Assembly (NCBI RefSeq): GCF_001687325.1
Contig: NZ_LZRD01000004.1
Location: 185,186-249,185, forward strand
From: Streptomyces sp. PTY087I2
GTDB lineage: Bacteria; Actinomycetota; Actinomycetes; Streptomycetales; Streptomycetaceae
DNA: 64,000 nucleotides
Reading direction: 5' to 3'
Below are positions 16,650-25,660 of this stretch, one piece after another. The notes beneath the pieces are model-generated. The model worked only from the letters and a program-made list of their open reading frames with translations, had not been told where the DNA came from and did not search any database. The first letter of the stretch is position 1. Every line of letters begins with the position of its first letter. The translations under genes were made by a program, and so were the position numbers.

Positions 16650-17072
16650 CTAGTGGAGCAGACTGCCTTGGAGCTCGGCGCGGAGATCGGGCGTGAGGAC
16701 GGTGCCGGCACGGTCGACCAGGAGGGCCATTTCGTACCCGACCAGACCGATGTCGGCGTCCGGGTGGGCGAGAACGGCCAAGGACGAGCCGTCGGAGATG
16801 GACATGAGGAAGAGGAATCCCCGCTCCATCTCCACAACCGTCTGACTGACGGCGCCGCCCTCGAAGATCCGGGACGCACCCGCGGTCAGCGAGGTGAGAC
16901 CCGACGCGACAGCGGCGAGCTGGTCGGCGCGGTCGCGCGGAAATCCTTCGGACATCGCCAGCAGCAGGCCATCCGCGGAGACCACCACCGTGTGGGACAC
17001 CCCTGGGGTGTTGTCCACGAAGTTGGTGATCAGCCAGTTCAGATTCTGCGCGGCCTGACTCATGGGGCTCAA
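16650..17072 (-). CDS. cvnB1: Conservon roadblock/LC7 protein CvnB (right conservon)
   Basis: A 140-residue roadblock/LC7 protein, about four residues different from the left copy. The likely start is TTG 17072, directly next to the TAG of cvnA1 and six bases after AGGAG; ATG 17063 (three codons in) is possible but 15 bases from that site. The conserved MSPMSQAAQNL beginning in both copies, from GTG in one and TTG in the other, favours the upstream start. It is translationally coupled to cvnA1. Confidence 0.88.
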   Translation of the reverse strand: MSPMSQAAQNLNWLITNFVDNTPGVSHTVVVSADGLLLAMSEGFPRDRADQLAAVASGLTSLTAGASRIFEGGAVSQTVVEMERGFLFLMSISDGSSLAVLAHPDADIGLVGYEMALLVDRAGTVLTPDLRAELQGSLLH

Positions 17073-20000
17073 CTAACGCTCCTGCTGGTGAGTGGGGCCG
17101 AGATGGAAACTGCCGGTCTGCGAGCCGTTGTTGTTGGCCTGCCGACCCTGCTGGATGCCCCGGCGGAGATTGGTCAGACGACCGCGCACGTCATCGGGCG
17201 CGCGCGAAACCTGAGGTCCGGACTGGTGATTCTGCTGCTGTGCGGTCCCCGGAACCAAATTGGCGCGGGGAACACGGCGAGGCAGCCCGGACGTGGTGAC
17301 CCCGCCGGCGGCGGGCTTCTTGACCCGCTCGGCCTGGCGTACGAGTTCATCGTTGGGCGAGGCCCGCCACGAGCTGGTGACCGAGGCGTCGGCCGCATCG
17401 CGCTGAGGCAGCGGCGGGACCGGCACACCGGCGGGCTCCGGAGCGGCCGGCGCCTGCGGTTCGGCGGGCTGCTGCTGGCCGCCCTGGCCCGGACCGTGGA
17501 ACCAGTTCGTCTCCAGCGTGTCGTACAGCGGCGTACGCCCGTCCCCGGGACCGGCCGGCGGCAGGGCCTCCGGCTGCTGCGGCTGCTGGGGGAGCGCCGG
17601 ACGGTACGGGGCCTCGCCCGCCGGGGAGGCGGGCGGACGCGGCGCACCGAAGTCGTTGCCGCGCGACGCGGGCAGCTGGTGACCCTGGCCCTGGCCCTGC
17701 TGGGGCTGGTGCGGGACACCGAAGTCCGGGCGGGCGAACTGCGCGGTGCTCGCCGGGTCCTGGCCCTGCGGAGCCTGCTGCGGGTACGAGCGGTCCTGCG
17801 GAGCCCCCGGGCCCGAGAAGTCGGGCCGGGCGAACTCGGAGGTCGCGCCGGGACCCTGACGGTCGTCGGAGGGCCGCTGGTTCGGCGCGTTGAACGCCGG
17901 GTCCTGGCCGGGGCCCGCCGGACGGGCGAACTGCCCGGTCGCGTCGTGCTCCTCGTGACCGCGCGGGGTGTCGGCGCCCCAGCTGGTGGTCGCGGGACGC
18001 TGCGGCTGCGGGTTGCCCCCGGGCAGCTCGGCACGCGGCCCACCGGGCGGCGGCAGCTGACGGCCGGGGCCGCCGGGCTGCTGGAAACCGCCCTGCTCCT
18101 GGCGGCCCTGGGGCTGCTGCGCCCCGGGACCCTGCTGGTTCGGCTGGTTCGGCCGGCCGTTCTGGCCGTTCTGGCCCTGCTGGTTCTGCCAGCCGGACGG
18201 GGCCTGCTGGTTCTGCGGGGCGAACTGGCCCGGGCGGCCGCCGTTCTGCCCGGCGGACGCCGGAGCGCCGTGCCCGAACAGATTGGTCTGCGCGCCGTCG
18301 CCGCGGCCGGGCGCATCGCCCTGCGGGCCGCGGGCGCCGAGCCGGGCACTGTTGCCGAAGGCGCCGGAGAGGCCGCCGCCCTGGCGCTGCGGAGCCGGAC
18401 CCTGGCCCGGGAAGTCCTGGCCGGGGCCGCCGTTGTTGGGCTGGCCGCCGCCCTGCTGGCCCTGCGGCCGGCCCGCCGAGCCGTCCCGTGACGGCAGCGC
18501 CGCCCGGGTGCCCGAGCCCGCGCCGACCTGGCCGCGCTGAGCGCCACCGAGGCTCTTGGCGTCCGGACCGCCGGGACCGCTGCCGAGGCCCGTGCGCTGG
18601 GCGTTGCCCGCACCGTTGCCGTTGCCCGCGAGCAGACCGCCGGGTCCGCCCGGCTGCTGGCCGGAGCCCTGCTTGGACGGCGGCTGCTTGCCGCCGTGCG
18701 CGACGTCGACGGGCAGCATGACCAGCGCGGTCGTACCGCCGGAGTCGGAGGGGCGCAGCTGGATCCGGATGCCGTGACGCAGCGACAGCCGGCCGACCAC
18801 GAACAGACCCATGCGGCGGGAGACGGAGACGTCCACCGTCGGCGGCTGCGCGAGCCGCTCGTTGATCGCCGCGAGGTCCTCGGGGGAGAGGCCGATGCCC
18901 GTGTCGTGGATCTCGACCAGGACGCGGCCGTCGGGCAGCGCGTGACCGGTGACCTTGACCTTCGTCTGCGGCGAGGAGAACGACGTGGCGTTCTCCAGCA
19001 GCTCGGCGAGCAGGTGCACGAGGTCGTTGACGACGCGTCCCGCGACCTCGGTGGCGGGCACCGCGGACAGTTCGATGCGCTCGTACTGCTCCACCTCGGA
19101 CGCGGCGGCGCGGAGCACGTCGACCAGCGGGACGGGGCGGGTCCACCGGCGGCCCGGCTCCTCGCCCGCGAGGACGAGGAGGTTTTCGCCGTTCCGGCGC
19201 ATACGGGTCGCGAGGTGGTCGAGCTTGAAGAGCGAGGACAGCTGGTCCGGGTCGGCCTCGCGCGACTCCAGCTCGGAGATGAGCGAGAGCTGGCGCTGGA
19301 TGAGGCCCTGGGAGCGGCGCGAGAGGTTGGTGAACATCGCGTTGACGTTGCCCCGGAGGAGGGCCTGCTCGGCGGCGAGGCGGACGGCCTCGCGGTGCAC
19401 GTCGTCGAAGGCCGCGGCCACCTGGCCGATCTCGTCCCGGGAGTGCACGCCGACCGACTCGACGGAGGTGTCGACGTCCTGCGGGTCGGTCTCGGAGAGC
19501 TGCTTGACGAGCTCGGGCAGCCGGTCCTGGGCGACCCGGGTGGCGGTGTCCTGGAGGCGGCGCAGGGAGCGGATCATGGAGCGGGCCACCACGAAGGCGC
19601 CGACGAGCGAGACGCCGAGCACGATGAAGATGACCGCACCGTTGACGATCGCGTCGCGCTGGGAGGCCTGGCGCAGCTCGCGGGCCTTGGCCTCCATGTC
19701 GCTGAGGAGCGTGGCCTCGATCGTCTCCATGGCCTTGATCTTGATGGTGCTCTGGTCGTACCAGTCCAGGTACGACCGGACCTGCTTGCCCTCGATCCCG
19801 TTCGTGGTGTCCAGGACCCGCTTGGCGTACATGTTCCCGGCGTTGATCTCCGGGTTGCCGTTGTCCAGGGGCGCCATGAGCTCTTCGGCGCTCTGCCCGG
19901 TCGTCGCGTAGATCTGCTTGAACGACGTGAGGGCGCGGGACTCCTTGGCGAGCGCGTTGGAGCCGAACTGCCGGTCGTTCTGGTTCAGGTGCGGTTCCTT

Positions 20001-20837
20001 GACCGAACCGCCGGGCAGCGCCGCGGCGATGATCGCGCGCTGGACGGAGGCGTACTCCTTGGCGGAGGAGAACGCCGCCAGGGCCCGGGTCCGCTTGATC
20101 ATGTCCGGGTTGCTGGTCGCCTGCGCCATGTCCTGCGAGAGGCTCAGCAGCGAGGTGATCAGCTGGCTGTACTGGTCGATCGTGTTGAGACTCGGGGAGC
20201 CCTCCTCGTACGCCGTCTTGCGGATCGTACGGATGGTGCCGAGCTGGGAGGCGATCGACGAGATGCTCGCGTGGATGCTCTCCAGCGACTCGTCGCCCTC
20301 GGAGTCGCCGATCGTGTCGGTCTCGTCGAGGAAGGCGTTCTTGGCGCGGTCGGTCTTGTCCCGGGGCCCGGTGACCTTGTAGTCGGTGGGCTTGGACTTG
20401 TTCGACAGCGGACCGGCCGACTGGTCGCGCTCGACCTGAAGAGCCTGGGCGAGCGAGGTCGCCTGCTTGGTCATCTTCGTCAGCAGCTGCATGTGCTCCA
20501 GCTGCTGCATGTCGGTCATCGACTCCTGGATCCGCAGACCGCCGAGGCTGGTCGCGGCGACCACCGGGAGGGCGAGCAGTGATACCAGTCGCGTACTGAT
20601 GCGCCAGTTACGGAGCGCTATTCGCGAACCCGTGTCGACCGGGCCGCGCGGCTGTGCGGCCGTGTCCGGCTCCGCACCGCTCGTCGTGGAGCCCGGGCGC
20701 TGCGCACGGTCGCTGTTGTCGCCGGCTGCGGCCGGCCCGGGGTTCTGGGCGTGCTGGGGCGAGGAACCGCGGTCGGTCCCGCCGCGCGGCTCCTGTTCCG
20801 CCGGAGCGCTGCCATCCCTCTTGAAACGTCCCTGCAC
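17073..20837 (-). CDS. cvnA1: Conservon sensor histidine kinase CvnA (right conservon)
   Basis: A 1254-residue membrane sensor kinase if begun at GTG 20837. That start sits at the same GAGAGG-type upstream context as cvnA2 and precedes VQGRFKRDGS; the frame is open for 74 more codons without support. TM1 is at about 84-103, followed by an extracytoplasmic nitrate/nitrite-sensing-type domain, TM2 at about 393-415, HAMP, H-box LDHLATR (about 537), ENATSF and GLFVVG boxes. A Gln/Pro/Gly-rich tail of over 500 residues ends in GRLTNLRRGIQQGR, like cvnA2. Its sensor domain has diverged clearly from the left copy, while the kinase core is similar, so the two conservons probably sense different things. 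Confidence 0.88.
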   Translation of the reverse strand: MQGRFKRDGSAPAEQEPRGGTDRGSSPQHAQNPGPAAAGDNSDRAQRPGSTTSGAEPDTAAQPRGPVDTGSRIALRNWRISTRLVSLLALPVVAATSLGGLRIQESMTDMQQLEHMQLLTKMTKQATSLAQALQVERDQSAGPLSNKSKPTDYKVTGPRDKTDRAKNAFLDETDTIGDSEGDESLESIHASISSIASQLGTIRTIRKTAYEEGSPSLNTIDQYSQLITSLLSLSQDMAQATSNPDMIKRTRALAAFSSAKEYASVQRAIIAAALPGGSVKEPHLNQNDRQFGSNALAKESRALTSFKQIYATTGQSAEELMAPLDNGNPEINAGNMYAKRVLDTTNGIEGKQVRSYLDWYDQSTIKIKAMETIEATLLSDMEAKARELRQASQRDAIVNGAVIFIVLGVSLVGAFVVARSMIRSLRRLQDTATRVAQDRLPELVKQLSETDPQDVDTSVESVGVHSRDEIGQVAAAFDDVHREAVRLAAEQALLRGNVNAMFTNLSRRSQGLIQRQLSLISELESREADPDQLSSLFKLDHLATRMRRNGENLLVLAGEEPGRRWTRPVPLVDVLRAAASEVEQYERIELSAVPATEVAGRVVNDLVHLLAELLENATSFSSPQTKVKVTGHALPDGRVLVEIHDTGIGLSPEDLAAINERLAQPPTVDVSVSRRMGLFVVGRLSLRHGIRIQLRPSDSGGTTALVMLPVDVAHGGKQPPSKQGSGQQPGGPGGLLAGNGNGAGNAQRTGLGSGPGGPDAKSLGGAQRGQVGAGSGTRAALPSRDGSAGRPQGQQGGGQPNNGGPGQDFPGQGPAPQRQGGGLSGAFGNSARLGARGPQGDAPGRGDGAQTNLFGHGAPASAGQNGGRPGQFAPQNQQAPSGWQNQQGQNGQNGRPNQPNQQGPGAQQPQGRQEQGGFQQPGGPGRQLPPPGGPRAELPGGNPQPQRPATTSWGADTPRGHEEHDATGQFARPAGPGQDPAFNAPNQRPSDDRQGPGATSEFARPDFSGPGAPQDRSYPQQAPQGQDPASTAQFARPDFGVPHQPQQGQGQGHQLPASRGNDFGAPRPPASPAGEAPYRPALPQQPQQPEALPPAGPGDGRTPLYDTLETNWFHGPGQGGQQQPAEPQAPAAPEPAGVPVPPLPQRDAADASVTSSWRASPNDELVRQAERVKKPAAGGVTTSGLPRRVPRANLVPGTAQQQNHQSGPQVSRAPDDVRGRLTNLRRGIQQGRQANNNGSQTGSFHLGPTHQQER

Positions 20838-21419
20838 TAGCGTCGCAACCTCTGGACCAGGCGTCCCGCCCGCGTGTGCGGACAGAACGGTGTCGGCGTC
20901 GTGGGGCGCTGGACGCGCCCCATGGTGGTCGTATGAGTGACCGGCGTACTTCCCCCTCCCGCCGCCACTCGGCGCTGCGTTGCGCCCCTGCGCGCCGGCC
21001 TGAAACCCGCGGCGGTGCGTGGAATTCCAGCACAGTGCAGGATCTCCAACAAGGCCCATGTACCGGGCTGTGACCTGCGTGACACGTTGTGATGAACGAG
21101 TAACAAGCAGTGGAGAGTGATCGTGGGTAAAGCGGACTATTGCGGAGGACTTGCCTAGGGGTGGGGGGTGTCCCAGTCGCGATGATCAGGAGCGGAATGG
21201 TGGATTCAGTGGTGCAATGTCCGTTTCGTGGATCACGGTCGGCCGCCCGAAATGGGCCAATTGTCGATTAGTTCGTGAGCAAACTCACATGATGATCGTC
21301 GCCTCATCCCGGCTTCGGCGGGGAATCGGATGTTTAGCCTGACGCTTTACAGGGATGGCGAATCCGACAAGCCGGCGCCGCGACGAGCGGCGCCCTCACC
21401 GACAGGGTCCTGACGGCAG
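20838..21419. promoter_or_regulatory. Promoter region between cvnA1 and the small peptide gene
   Basis: A 582-bp divergent gap. It contains a stem TGGGGCGC/GCGCCCCA (20902-20922) in the presumed cvnA1 leader and a perfect 8-bp stem GGCGCCGC/GCGGCGCC (21374-21394) 25 bases before the small peptide gene. AT-richer stretches near 21080-21130 and 21320-21350 are the likely promoters. I find no other gene. Confidence 0.5.
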
Positions 21420-21602
21420 ATGAAGACCACGACGATGTTTCGCAACATTGCCAACCCCCGGCGCACCACGCTGGCGCACCTCAAGGACGCCGAAGCGCTT
21501 CGGACGCCGTTCCTGCCGGAGCACGCCGCCGACCTGCCGAACGTCACGGCCAACCCGCGCCGCACCATCCTCATGGAAGCCCCGGTCGCCGTCGCCCAGT
21601 AG
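21420..21602 (+). CDS. Small peptide with a repeated ANPRRT motif, unknown function
   Basis: A 60-residue (or 55 if begun at the second Met) peptide that I cannot assign to a family. It contains an internal duplication: IANPRRTTL near the N-terminus and TANPRRTIL near the C-terminus, separated by AHLKDAEALRTPFLPEHAADLPNV. There is no signal peptide, no membrane segment and no cysteine. No strong ribosome site is visible, only AGGG about 14 bases upstream. Codon third positions are G/C-rich, supporting translation. A GC-rich hairpin lies just upstream. It is placed between cvnA1 and the FAA hydrolase gene, both in conserved synteny. Confidence 0.55.
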   Translation: MKTTTMFRNIANPRRTTLAHLKDAEALRTPFLPEHAADLPNVTANPRRTILMEAPVAVAQ

Positions 21603-21696
21603 GTCACCCGGGAATGCGCGAGGCTGTGCCCCCTCACAGCGTTAGCCTGGAGCGTCAGTCTTCAGCCAGCCAGCAAGTGAGGGGCGACAGCATCCC

Positions 21697-22482
21697 GTGC
21701 GCATCGCCAGGTTCTCCATCGACGGCAATGTCGCCTTCGGCGCCGTCGAGGGACAGGGCACCGTGGAATCCGGTGACCTCGTCCTCGACATCATCAAGGG
21801 CATTCCGTACGCCGACTTCGAGCTCTCGGGCACCAAGGTCCCGCTGAACAAGGTCCGGCTGCTGCCCCCCGTGCTCCCCAACAAGGTCGTGGCCATCGGC
21901 CGCAACTACGCGGAGCACGCCGCCGAACTCGGCCACGAGGTCCCCGACGCGCCGATCACCTTCTTCAAGCCCACCACCTCGGTGATCGGCTCCGGCGACG
22001 CGATCGAGTACCCCTCCTTCTCCGAAGAGCTGCACCACGAGGCCGAGCTGGCCGTGGTCATCGGCCGCATGTGCCGCGAGGTCCCCCGCGAGCGCGTGAA
22101 GGACGTCATCCTCGGCTACACCTGCGCCAACGACGTCACCGCCCGCGATGTGCAGAAGCGCGAGAAGCAGTGGGCCCGCGCCAAGGGCTTCGACACCTCC
22201 TGCCCGCTGGGCCCCTGGGTGGAGACCGACGTGGACCCCCACGACCTCACCATCCAGGCGACGGTCAACGGCGAGCAGCGACAGCTCGGCCGCACCAGCG
22301 ACATGGTCCGCTCCGTCGAGGACCTGGTCGTCCACATCACGGAGGCCATGACCCTCCTCCCGGGCGACGTCATCCTCACGGGCACCCCCGCGGGGGTCGG
22401 ACCCCTGCACGTCGGCGACGAGGTCGCCGTCACCATCGAAGGCATCGGCACTCTCACCAACAAGGTGATCAAGCGTGGCTAA
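21697..22482 (+). CDS. Fumarylacetoacetate hydrolase family protein
   Basis: A 261-residue FAH-family protein. GTG 21697 is preceded by GAGGGG. The catalytic fold is seen in [27 protein letters not shown], the metal-binding [12 protein letters not shown] (Glu-x-Glu pattern) and [17 protein letters not shown]. Family members hydrolyse or decarboxylate acylpyruvates or related oxo-acids using Mg2+; the substrate cannot be read from sequence. Its last eight bases overlap the gltX start, so the two genes are translationally coupled. This pairing is conserved in Streptomyces (SCO5546-SCO5547 from memory). Confidence 0.88.
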   Translation: MRIARFSIDGNVAFGAVEGQGTVESGDLVLDIIKGIPYADFELSGTKVPLNKVRLLPPVLPNKVVAIGRNYAEHAAELGHEVPDAPITFFKPTTSVIGSGDAIEYPSFSEELHHEAELAVVIGRMCREVPRERVKDVILGYTCANDVTARDVQKREKQWARAKGFDTSCPLGPWVETDVDPHDLTIQATVNGEQRQLGRTSDMVRSVEDLVVHITEAMTLLPGDVILTGTPAGVGPLHVGDEVAVTIEGIGTLTNKVIKRG

Positions 22483-23950
22483 CGCACCTGTACGCGTCCG
22501 TTTCTGTCCCTCCCCGACCGGCAACCCCCATGTGGGCCTGGTCCGGACGGCGCTCTTCAACTGGGCCTTCGCCCGGCACCACCAGGGCACCCTGGTCTTC
22601 CGGATCGAGGACACCGACGCCGCGCGCGACTCCGAGGAGTCCTACGAGCAGCTGCTCGACTCGATGCGCTGGCTCGGCCTGGACTGGGACGAGGGCCCCG
22701 AGATCGGCGGCCCGCACGCTCCCTACCGCCAGTCGCAGCGGATGGACCTGTACAAGGACGTCGCCGAGAAGCTGCTGGCCGCCGGGTACGCCTACCCCTG
22801 CTACTGCACCACCGAGGAGCTGGACACCCGCCGCGACGCCGCCCGCGCCGCCGGCAAGCCGTCCGGTTACGACGGCCACTGCCGCGACCTCACCGCCGAG
22901 CAGAAGGCGGCGTACGAGGCCGAGGGCCGCACCTCGATCGTCCGCTTCCGGATGCCCGACGAGGCCATCACCTTCACCGACCTGGTCCGCGGCGAGATCA
23001 CCGTCCAGCCGGAGAACGTCCCCGACTACGGCATCGTCCGCGCCAACGGGGCCCCGCTCTACACCCTGGTCAACCCGGTCGACGACGCCCTGATGGAGAT
23101 CACCCACGTCCTGCGCGGCGAGGACCTGCTCTCCTCCACCCCCCGCCAGATCGCCCTGTACCGGGCGCTCATCGAGCTGGGCATCGCCAAGGACACCCCC
23201 GCCTTCGGCCACCTGCCGTACGTCATGGGCGAGGGCAACAAGAAGCTCTCCAAGCGCGACCCGCAGGCCTCCCTCAACCTCTACCGGGAGCGCGGCTTCC
23301 TCCCCGAGGGCCTGCTGAACTACCTCTCGCTGCTCGGCTGGTCGATCGCCGAGGACCGCGACATCTTCTCCATGGACGAGCTGGTCGCCGCGTTCGACAT
23401 CAAGGACGTCAACGCCAACCCGGCCCGCTTCGACCTCAAGAAGGCCGAGCACATCAACGCCGAACACATCCGCATGCTCGACGTGAAGACCTTCACCGAG
23501 GCCTGCGGCCCCTGGCTGAAGGCCCCCTTCGCGCCCTGGGCCCCGGAGTCCTTCGACGCGGAGAAGTGGACGCGGATCGCCCCGTACGCCCAGACCCGGG
23601 TCACGGTCCTCTCCGACATCACCGACAACGTCGACTTCCTCTTCCTCGATGAGCCGGTGGAGGACGAGGCGTCCTGGGCCAAGGCGATGAAGGGCGACCC
23701 GGTGGCCCTGCTCACCACGGCCCGCACCAACCTGGAGGCGGCCGACTGGAGCGACCCCGAGTCGCTGAAGAACGCCGTCCTGACCGCCGGTGAGGCCCAC
23801 GGCCTCAAGCTCGGCAAGGCCCAGGCCCCCGTCCGCGTCGCCGTCACCGGCCGCACCGTCGGCCTGCCGCTCTTCGAGTCCCTGGAGATCCTGGGCCGCG
23901 AGAAGAGCCTGGCCCGCGTGGACGCCGCGCTGGCGAAGCTGGCCGCGTAA
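22475..23950 (+). CDS. gltX: Glutamyl-tRNA synthetase (probably non-discriminating)
   Basis: A 491-residue class Ib aminoacyl-tRNA synthetase that attaches glutamate to tRNA-Glu. The HIGH-type motif is [11 protein letters not shown] (12-22) and the KMSKS-type motif KLSKR (257-261). Actinobacteria generally lack GlnRS, so this enzyme is expected also to charge tRNA-Gln, which GatCAB then converts; that is established for the lineage and not visible here. It starts at GTG 22475 within the end of the FAH gene. A 17-bp terminator follows. Genes for both of its tRNA substrates lie 0.9 kb downstream. Confidence 0.95.
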   Translation: MANAPVRVRFCPSPTGNPHVGLVRTALFNWAFARHHQGTLVFRIEDTDAARDSEESYEQLLDSMRWLGLDWDEGPEIGGPHAPYRQSQRMDLYKDVAEKLLAAGYAYPCYCTTEELDTRRDAARAAGKPSGYDGHCRDLTAEQKAAYEAEGRTSIVRFRMPDEAITFTDLVRGEITVQPENVPDYGIVRANGAPLYTLVNPVDDALMEITHVLRGEDLLSSTPRQIALYRALIELGIAKDTPAFGHLPYVMGEGNKKLSKRDPQASLNLYRERGFLPEGLLNYLSLLGWSIAEDRDIFSMDELVAAFDIKDVNANPARFDLKKAEHINAEHIRMLDVKTFTEACGPWLKAPFAPWAPESFDAEKWTRIAPYAQTRVTVLSDITDNVDFLFLDEPVEDEASWAKAMKGDPVALLTTARTNLEAADWSDPESLKNAVLTAGEAHGLKLGKAQAPVRVAVTGRTVGLPLFESLEILGREKSLARVDAALAKLAA

Positions 23951-23966
23951 GCAGGACCGGACACCT

Positions 23967-24004
23967 CCGAGGGGGCCGCAGCCGACCGGCTGCGGCCCCC
24001 TCGG
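23967..24004 (+). terminator. 17-bp perfect stem terminator after gltX
   Basis: The arms 23967-23983 and 23988-24004 are exactly complementary around the loop GACC, 16 bases after the gltX stop codon. Confidence 0.8.
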
Positions 24005-24048
24005 CCGTTCACCCCCGCGCGCGAGCGGCGGCGGCTACCGTGGCCCGC

Positions 24049-24768
24049 ATGCCGATCCGCGCCGTGCTCTGGGACATCGACGACACGATCTTCGACTACG
24101 CGGGCGCCGACCGCACCGGCATGCGGCTCCACCTGGAGGGCGTGGGGGTGCCCGAGGCGTACGCATCGGTCGACGAGGCCCTCGCCGCCTGGAAGGCGAT
24201 CACCGTCCGGCACTGGGCGCGCGTCGCCGCCGGGGAGACCGACTTCCTCGGGCAGCGCCGGGACCGGGTGCGGGAGTTCCTCTCGCGGGCCCTGACGGAC
24301 GCCGAGGCCGACGACTGGTTCGCCGGCCATGTGACCCACTACGAGGCCGCCTGGGCGCTCTTCCCGGACGTGCTGCCGGCCCTGGACCGCCTGGCGCCCG
24401 ACTACCGGCACGCGATCCTGTCCAACTCCAGCGCCGGCCACCAGCACCGCAAGCTCACCGCGCTCGGCGTCCGGGACCGCTTCGAGGCGATGGTCTGCGC
24501 CGTGGAGCTCGGCGTCTCCAAGCCGGAGGCCGGCGCCTTCCACGCGGCCTGCGACGCGCTCGCGCTGGAGCCGCACGAAGTGGCGTACGTGGGCGACGAG
24601 CCGGACATCGACGCGAGCGGCGCCGTCGCCGCCGGACTCACCGGCATCTGGCTCGACCGGCGGGGCCGGGGCGGACGCTCCGATCTCGTGCGGATCACCG
24701 GGCTCGACCAGCTCCCGGGCCTGCTGGCAGGCGATACCCGTTTTGGAGCGCCGGACACCTTCGGGTAA
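24049..24768 (+). CDS. HAD-superfamily hydrolase
   Basis: A 239-residue haloacid-dehalogenase-type phosphatase. Motif I is VLWDIDDTIFDY with the nucleophile Asp9 and Asp11; motif II is ILSNSS; motif III has Lys in SKPEAGAF; motif IV is YVGDEPDIDASGA. A C1 cap domain fits residues 15-85. Substrate unknown; the pattern resembles YjjG/HAD-IA phosphatases. The start could also be GTG 24040 (three codons upstream); ATG 24049 better fits the usual distance to motif I. It is monocistronic, between the gltX terminator and the tRNA array. Confidence 0.85.
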   Translation: MPIRAVLWDIDDTIFDYAGADRTGMRLHLEGVGVPEAYASVDEALAAWKAITVRHWARVAAGETDFLGQRRDRVREFLSRALTDAEADDWFAGHVTHYEAAWALFPDVLPALDRLAPDYRHAILSNSSAGHQHRKLTALGVRDRFEAMVCAVELGVSKPEAGAFHAACDALALEPHEVAYVGDEPDIDASGAVAAGLTGIWLDRRGRGGRSDLVRITGLDQLPGLLAGDTRFGAPDTFG

Positions 24769-24856
24769 TGTTCTTTCTGCGCCGCCCGAGCGGGCCGAAA
24801 GATCCGGCCGGGAAGCGCGGACAGAAGTGAAGCCCCCACCAGGGGTTGCATTTCAG

Positions 24857-24928
24857 TGGGCTATGGTGTAATTGGCAACACTACGGTTTCTGGTACCGTC
24901 ATTCTAGGTTCGAGTCCTGGTAGCCCAG
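24857..24928 (+). tRNA. tRNA-Gln (CUG anticodon), copy 1
   Basis: A complete 72-nt cloverleaf with acceptor TGGGCTA/TAGCCCA, anticodon loop TTCTGGT (CTG anticodon, reading CAG) and T-arm GGTTCGAGTCC. CCA is not encoded. It is identical to copy 2 at 25186-25257. Confidence 0.95.
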
Positions 24929-24965
24929 CGCAGTACAGCAAGACCAGCAGTATCCAGCAGGACAA

Positions 24966-25038
24966 GCCCCCGTTGTGTAGCGGCCTAGCACGCTGCCCTC
25001 TCACGGCAGTAGCGCCGGTTCGAATCCGGTCGGGGGTA
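24966..25038 (+). tRNA. tRNA-Glu (CUC anticodon), copy 1
   Basis: A 73-nt tRNA with 5' GCCCCCG and 3' CGGGGGT plus discriminator A, anticodon loop CTCTCAC (CTC, reading GAG) and T-loop GGTTCGAATCC. CCA is not encoded. It is identical to the two other copies in the array. Confidence 0.95.
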
Positions 25039-25100
25039 CAGATCCTTCCCGCGAGAACATCATGGGTCGCACCCATCGCTCTCGATGCAGGATCGCCAGG

Positions 25101-25173
25101 GCCCCCGTTGTGTAGCGGCCTAGCACGCTGCCCTCTCACGGCAGTAGCGCCGGTTCGAATCCGGTCGGGGGTA
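25101..25173 (+). tRNA. tRNA-Glu (CUC anticodon), copy 2
   Basis: Same 73-nt sequence as the gene at 24966. The spacer before it (25039-25100) is unrelated to the other spacers, so only the gene itself is repeated. Confidence 0.95.
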
Positions 25174-25185
25174 CTTGTCTCACCA

Positions 25186-25257
25186 TGGGCTATGGTGTAA
25201 TTGGCAACACTACGGTTTCTGGTACCGTCATTCTAGGTTCGAGTCCTGGTAGCCCAG
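25186..25257 (+). tRNA. tRNA-Gln (CUG anticodon), copy 2
   Basis: Identical to the tRNA-Gln at 24857. It is only 12 bases from the preceding tRNA-Glu, consistent with one multi-tRNA transcript cut by RNases P and E/Z. Confidence 0.95.
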
Positions 25258-25277
25258 CGCAAGTCAGCAGTAACCAC

Positions 25278-25350
25278 GCCCCCGTTGTGTAGCGGCCTAG
25301 CACGCTGCCCTCTCACGGCAGTAGCGCCGGTTCGAATCCGGTCGGGGGTA
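25278..25350 (+). tRNA. tRNA-Glu (CUC anticodon), copy 3
   Basis: Last gene of the five-tRNA array (Gln-Glu-Glu-Gln-Glu), identical to the other two tRNA-Glu genes. A terminator follows 16 bases later. Confidence 0.95.
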
Positions 25351-25366
25351 CAACAGAGCGGTACGG

Positions 25367-25396
25367 AAAGGCCCTTCACTTCGGTGGAGGGCCTTT
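25367..25396 (+). terminator. Terminator of the tRNA array
   Basis: AAAGGCCCTTCAC, a TTCG loop and GTGGAGGGCCTTT, followed by T. One G-T wobble interrupts a 13-bp stem. Confidence 0.8.
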
Positions 25397-25402
25397 TCGC
25401 TG

Positions 25403-25603
25403 TCACAGGCCGTACCGGCGGGCCGACTCCTCGCTCCGCGCCAGCCGGCGCCGGGTCAAGTAGCCGATGTCATACGGATATCCGAGCCGCACCAGGGTCG
25501 CCACCGACGCGACCAGCGACCGGTGTACGCCGATCGCCGCACGGGGGCCGCCGGGGCGCGGACCGGCTCGCCCACCGGTCCGGGTAAAGAAAACGGCCGC
25601 CAC
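25403..25603 (-). CDS. Doubtful small ORF downstream of ndgR
   Basis: A 66-codon frame ending in RLGYPYDIGYLTRRRLARSEESARRYGL. Codon use in the last 40 codons looks coding (G/C at most third positions). However, its only ATG (25603) lies inside the ndgR terminator and has no ribosome site. It could be a small unknown gene with another start, or a remnant of a longer one. I do not recognise it. It lies in the 310-bp gap between the tRNA array and ndgR. Confidence 0.25.
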   Translation of the reverse strand: MAAVFFTRTGGRAGPRPGGPRAAIGVHRSLVASVATLVRLGYPYDIGYLTRRRLARSEESARRYGL

Positions 25604-25618
25604 GACGCTGGGGCGGCC
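25588..25618 (-). terminator. ndgR terminator with U-tract
   Basis: On the minus strand the stem GGCCGCC/GGCGGCC is followed by GTTTTCTTT, a classical intrinsic terminator shape, about 45 bases after the ndgR stop. Confidence 0.65.
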
Positions 25619-25660
25619 TACCGGAGACGGGGAGAGAGGAGGGGGAGCAGCGGGCGCGGG

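Noticed and set aside
10216..20837. Conservons as a composite mobile element because they are duplicated
   Set aside because: No transposase, terminal repeats or target duplications. Both clusters occupy a syntenic core position known from S. coelicolor, so the duplication is old.
24857..25350. Repeated tRNA sequences as attachment sites of an integrated element
   Set aside because: The repeats are complete tRNA genes and no integrase, excisionase or foreign-composition DNA lies between or next to them.
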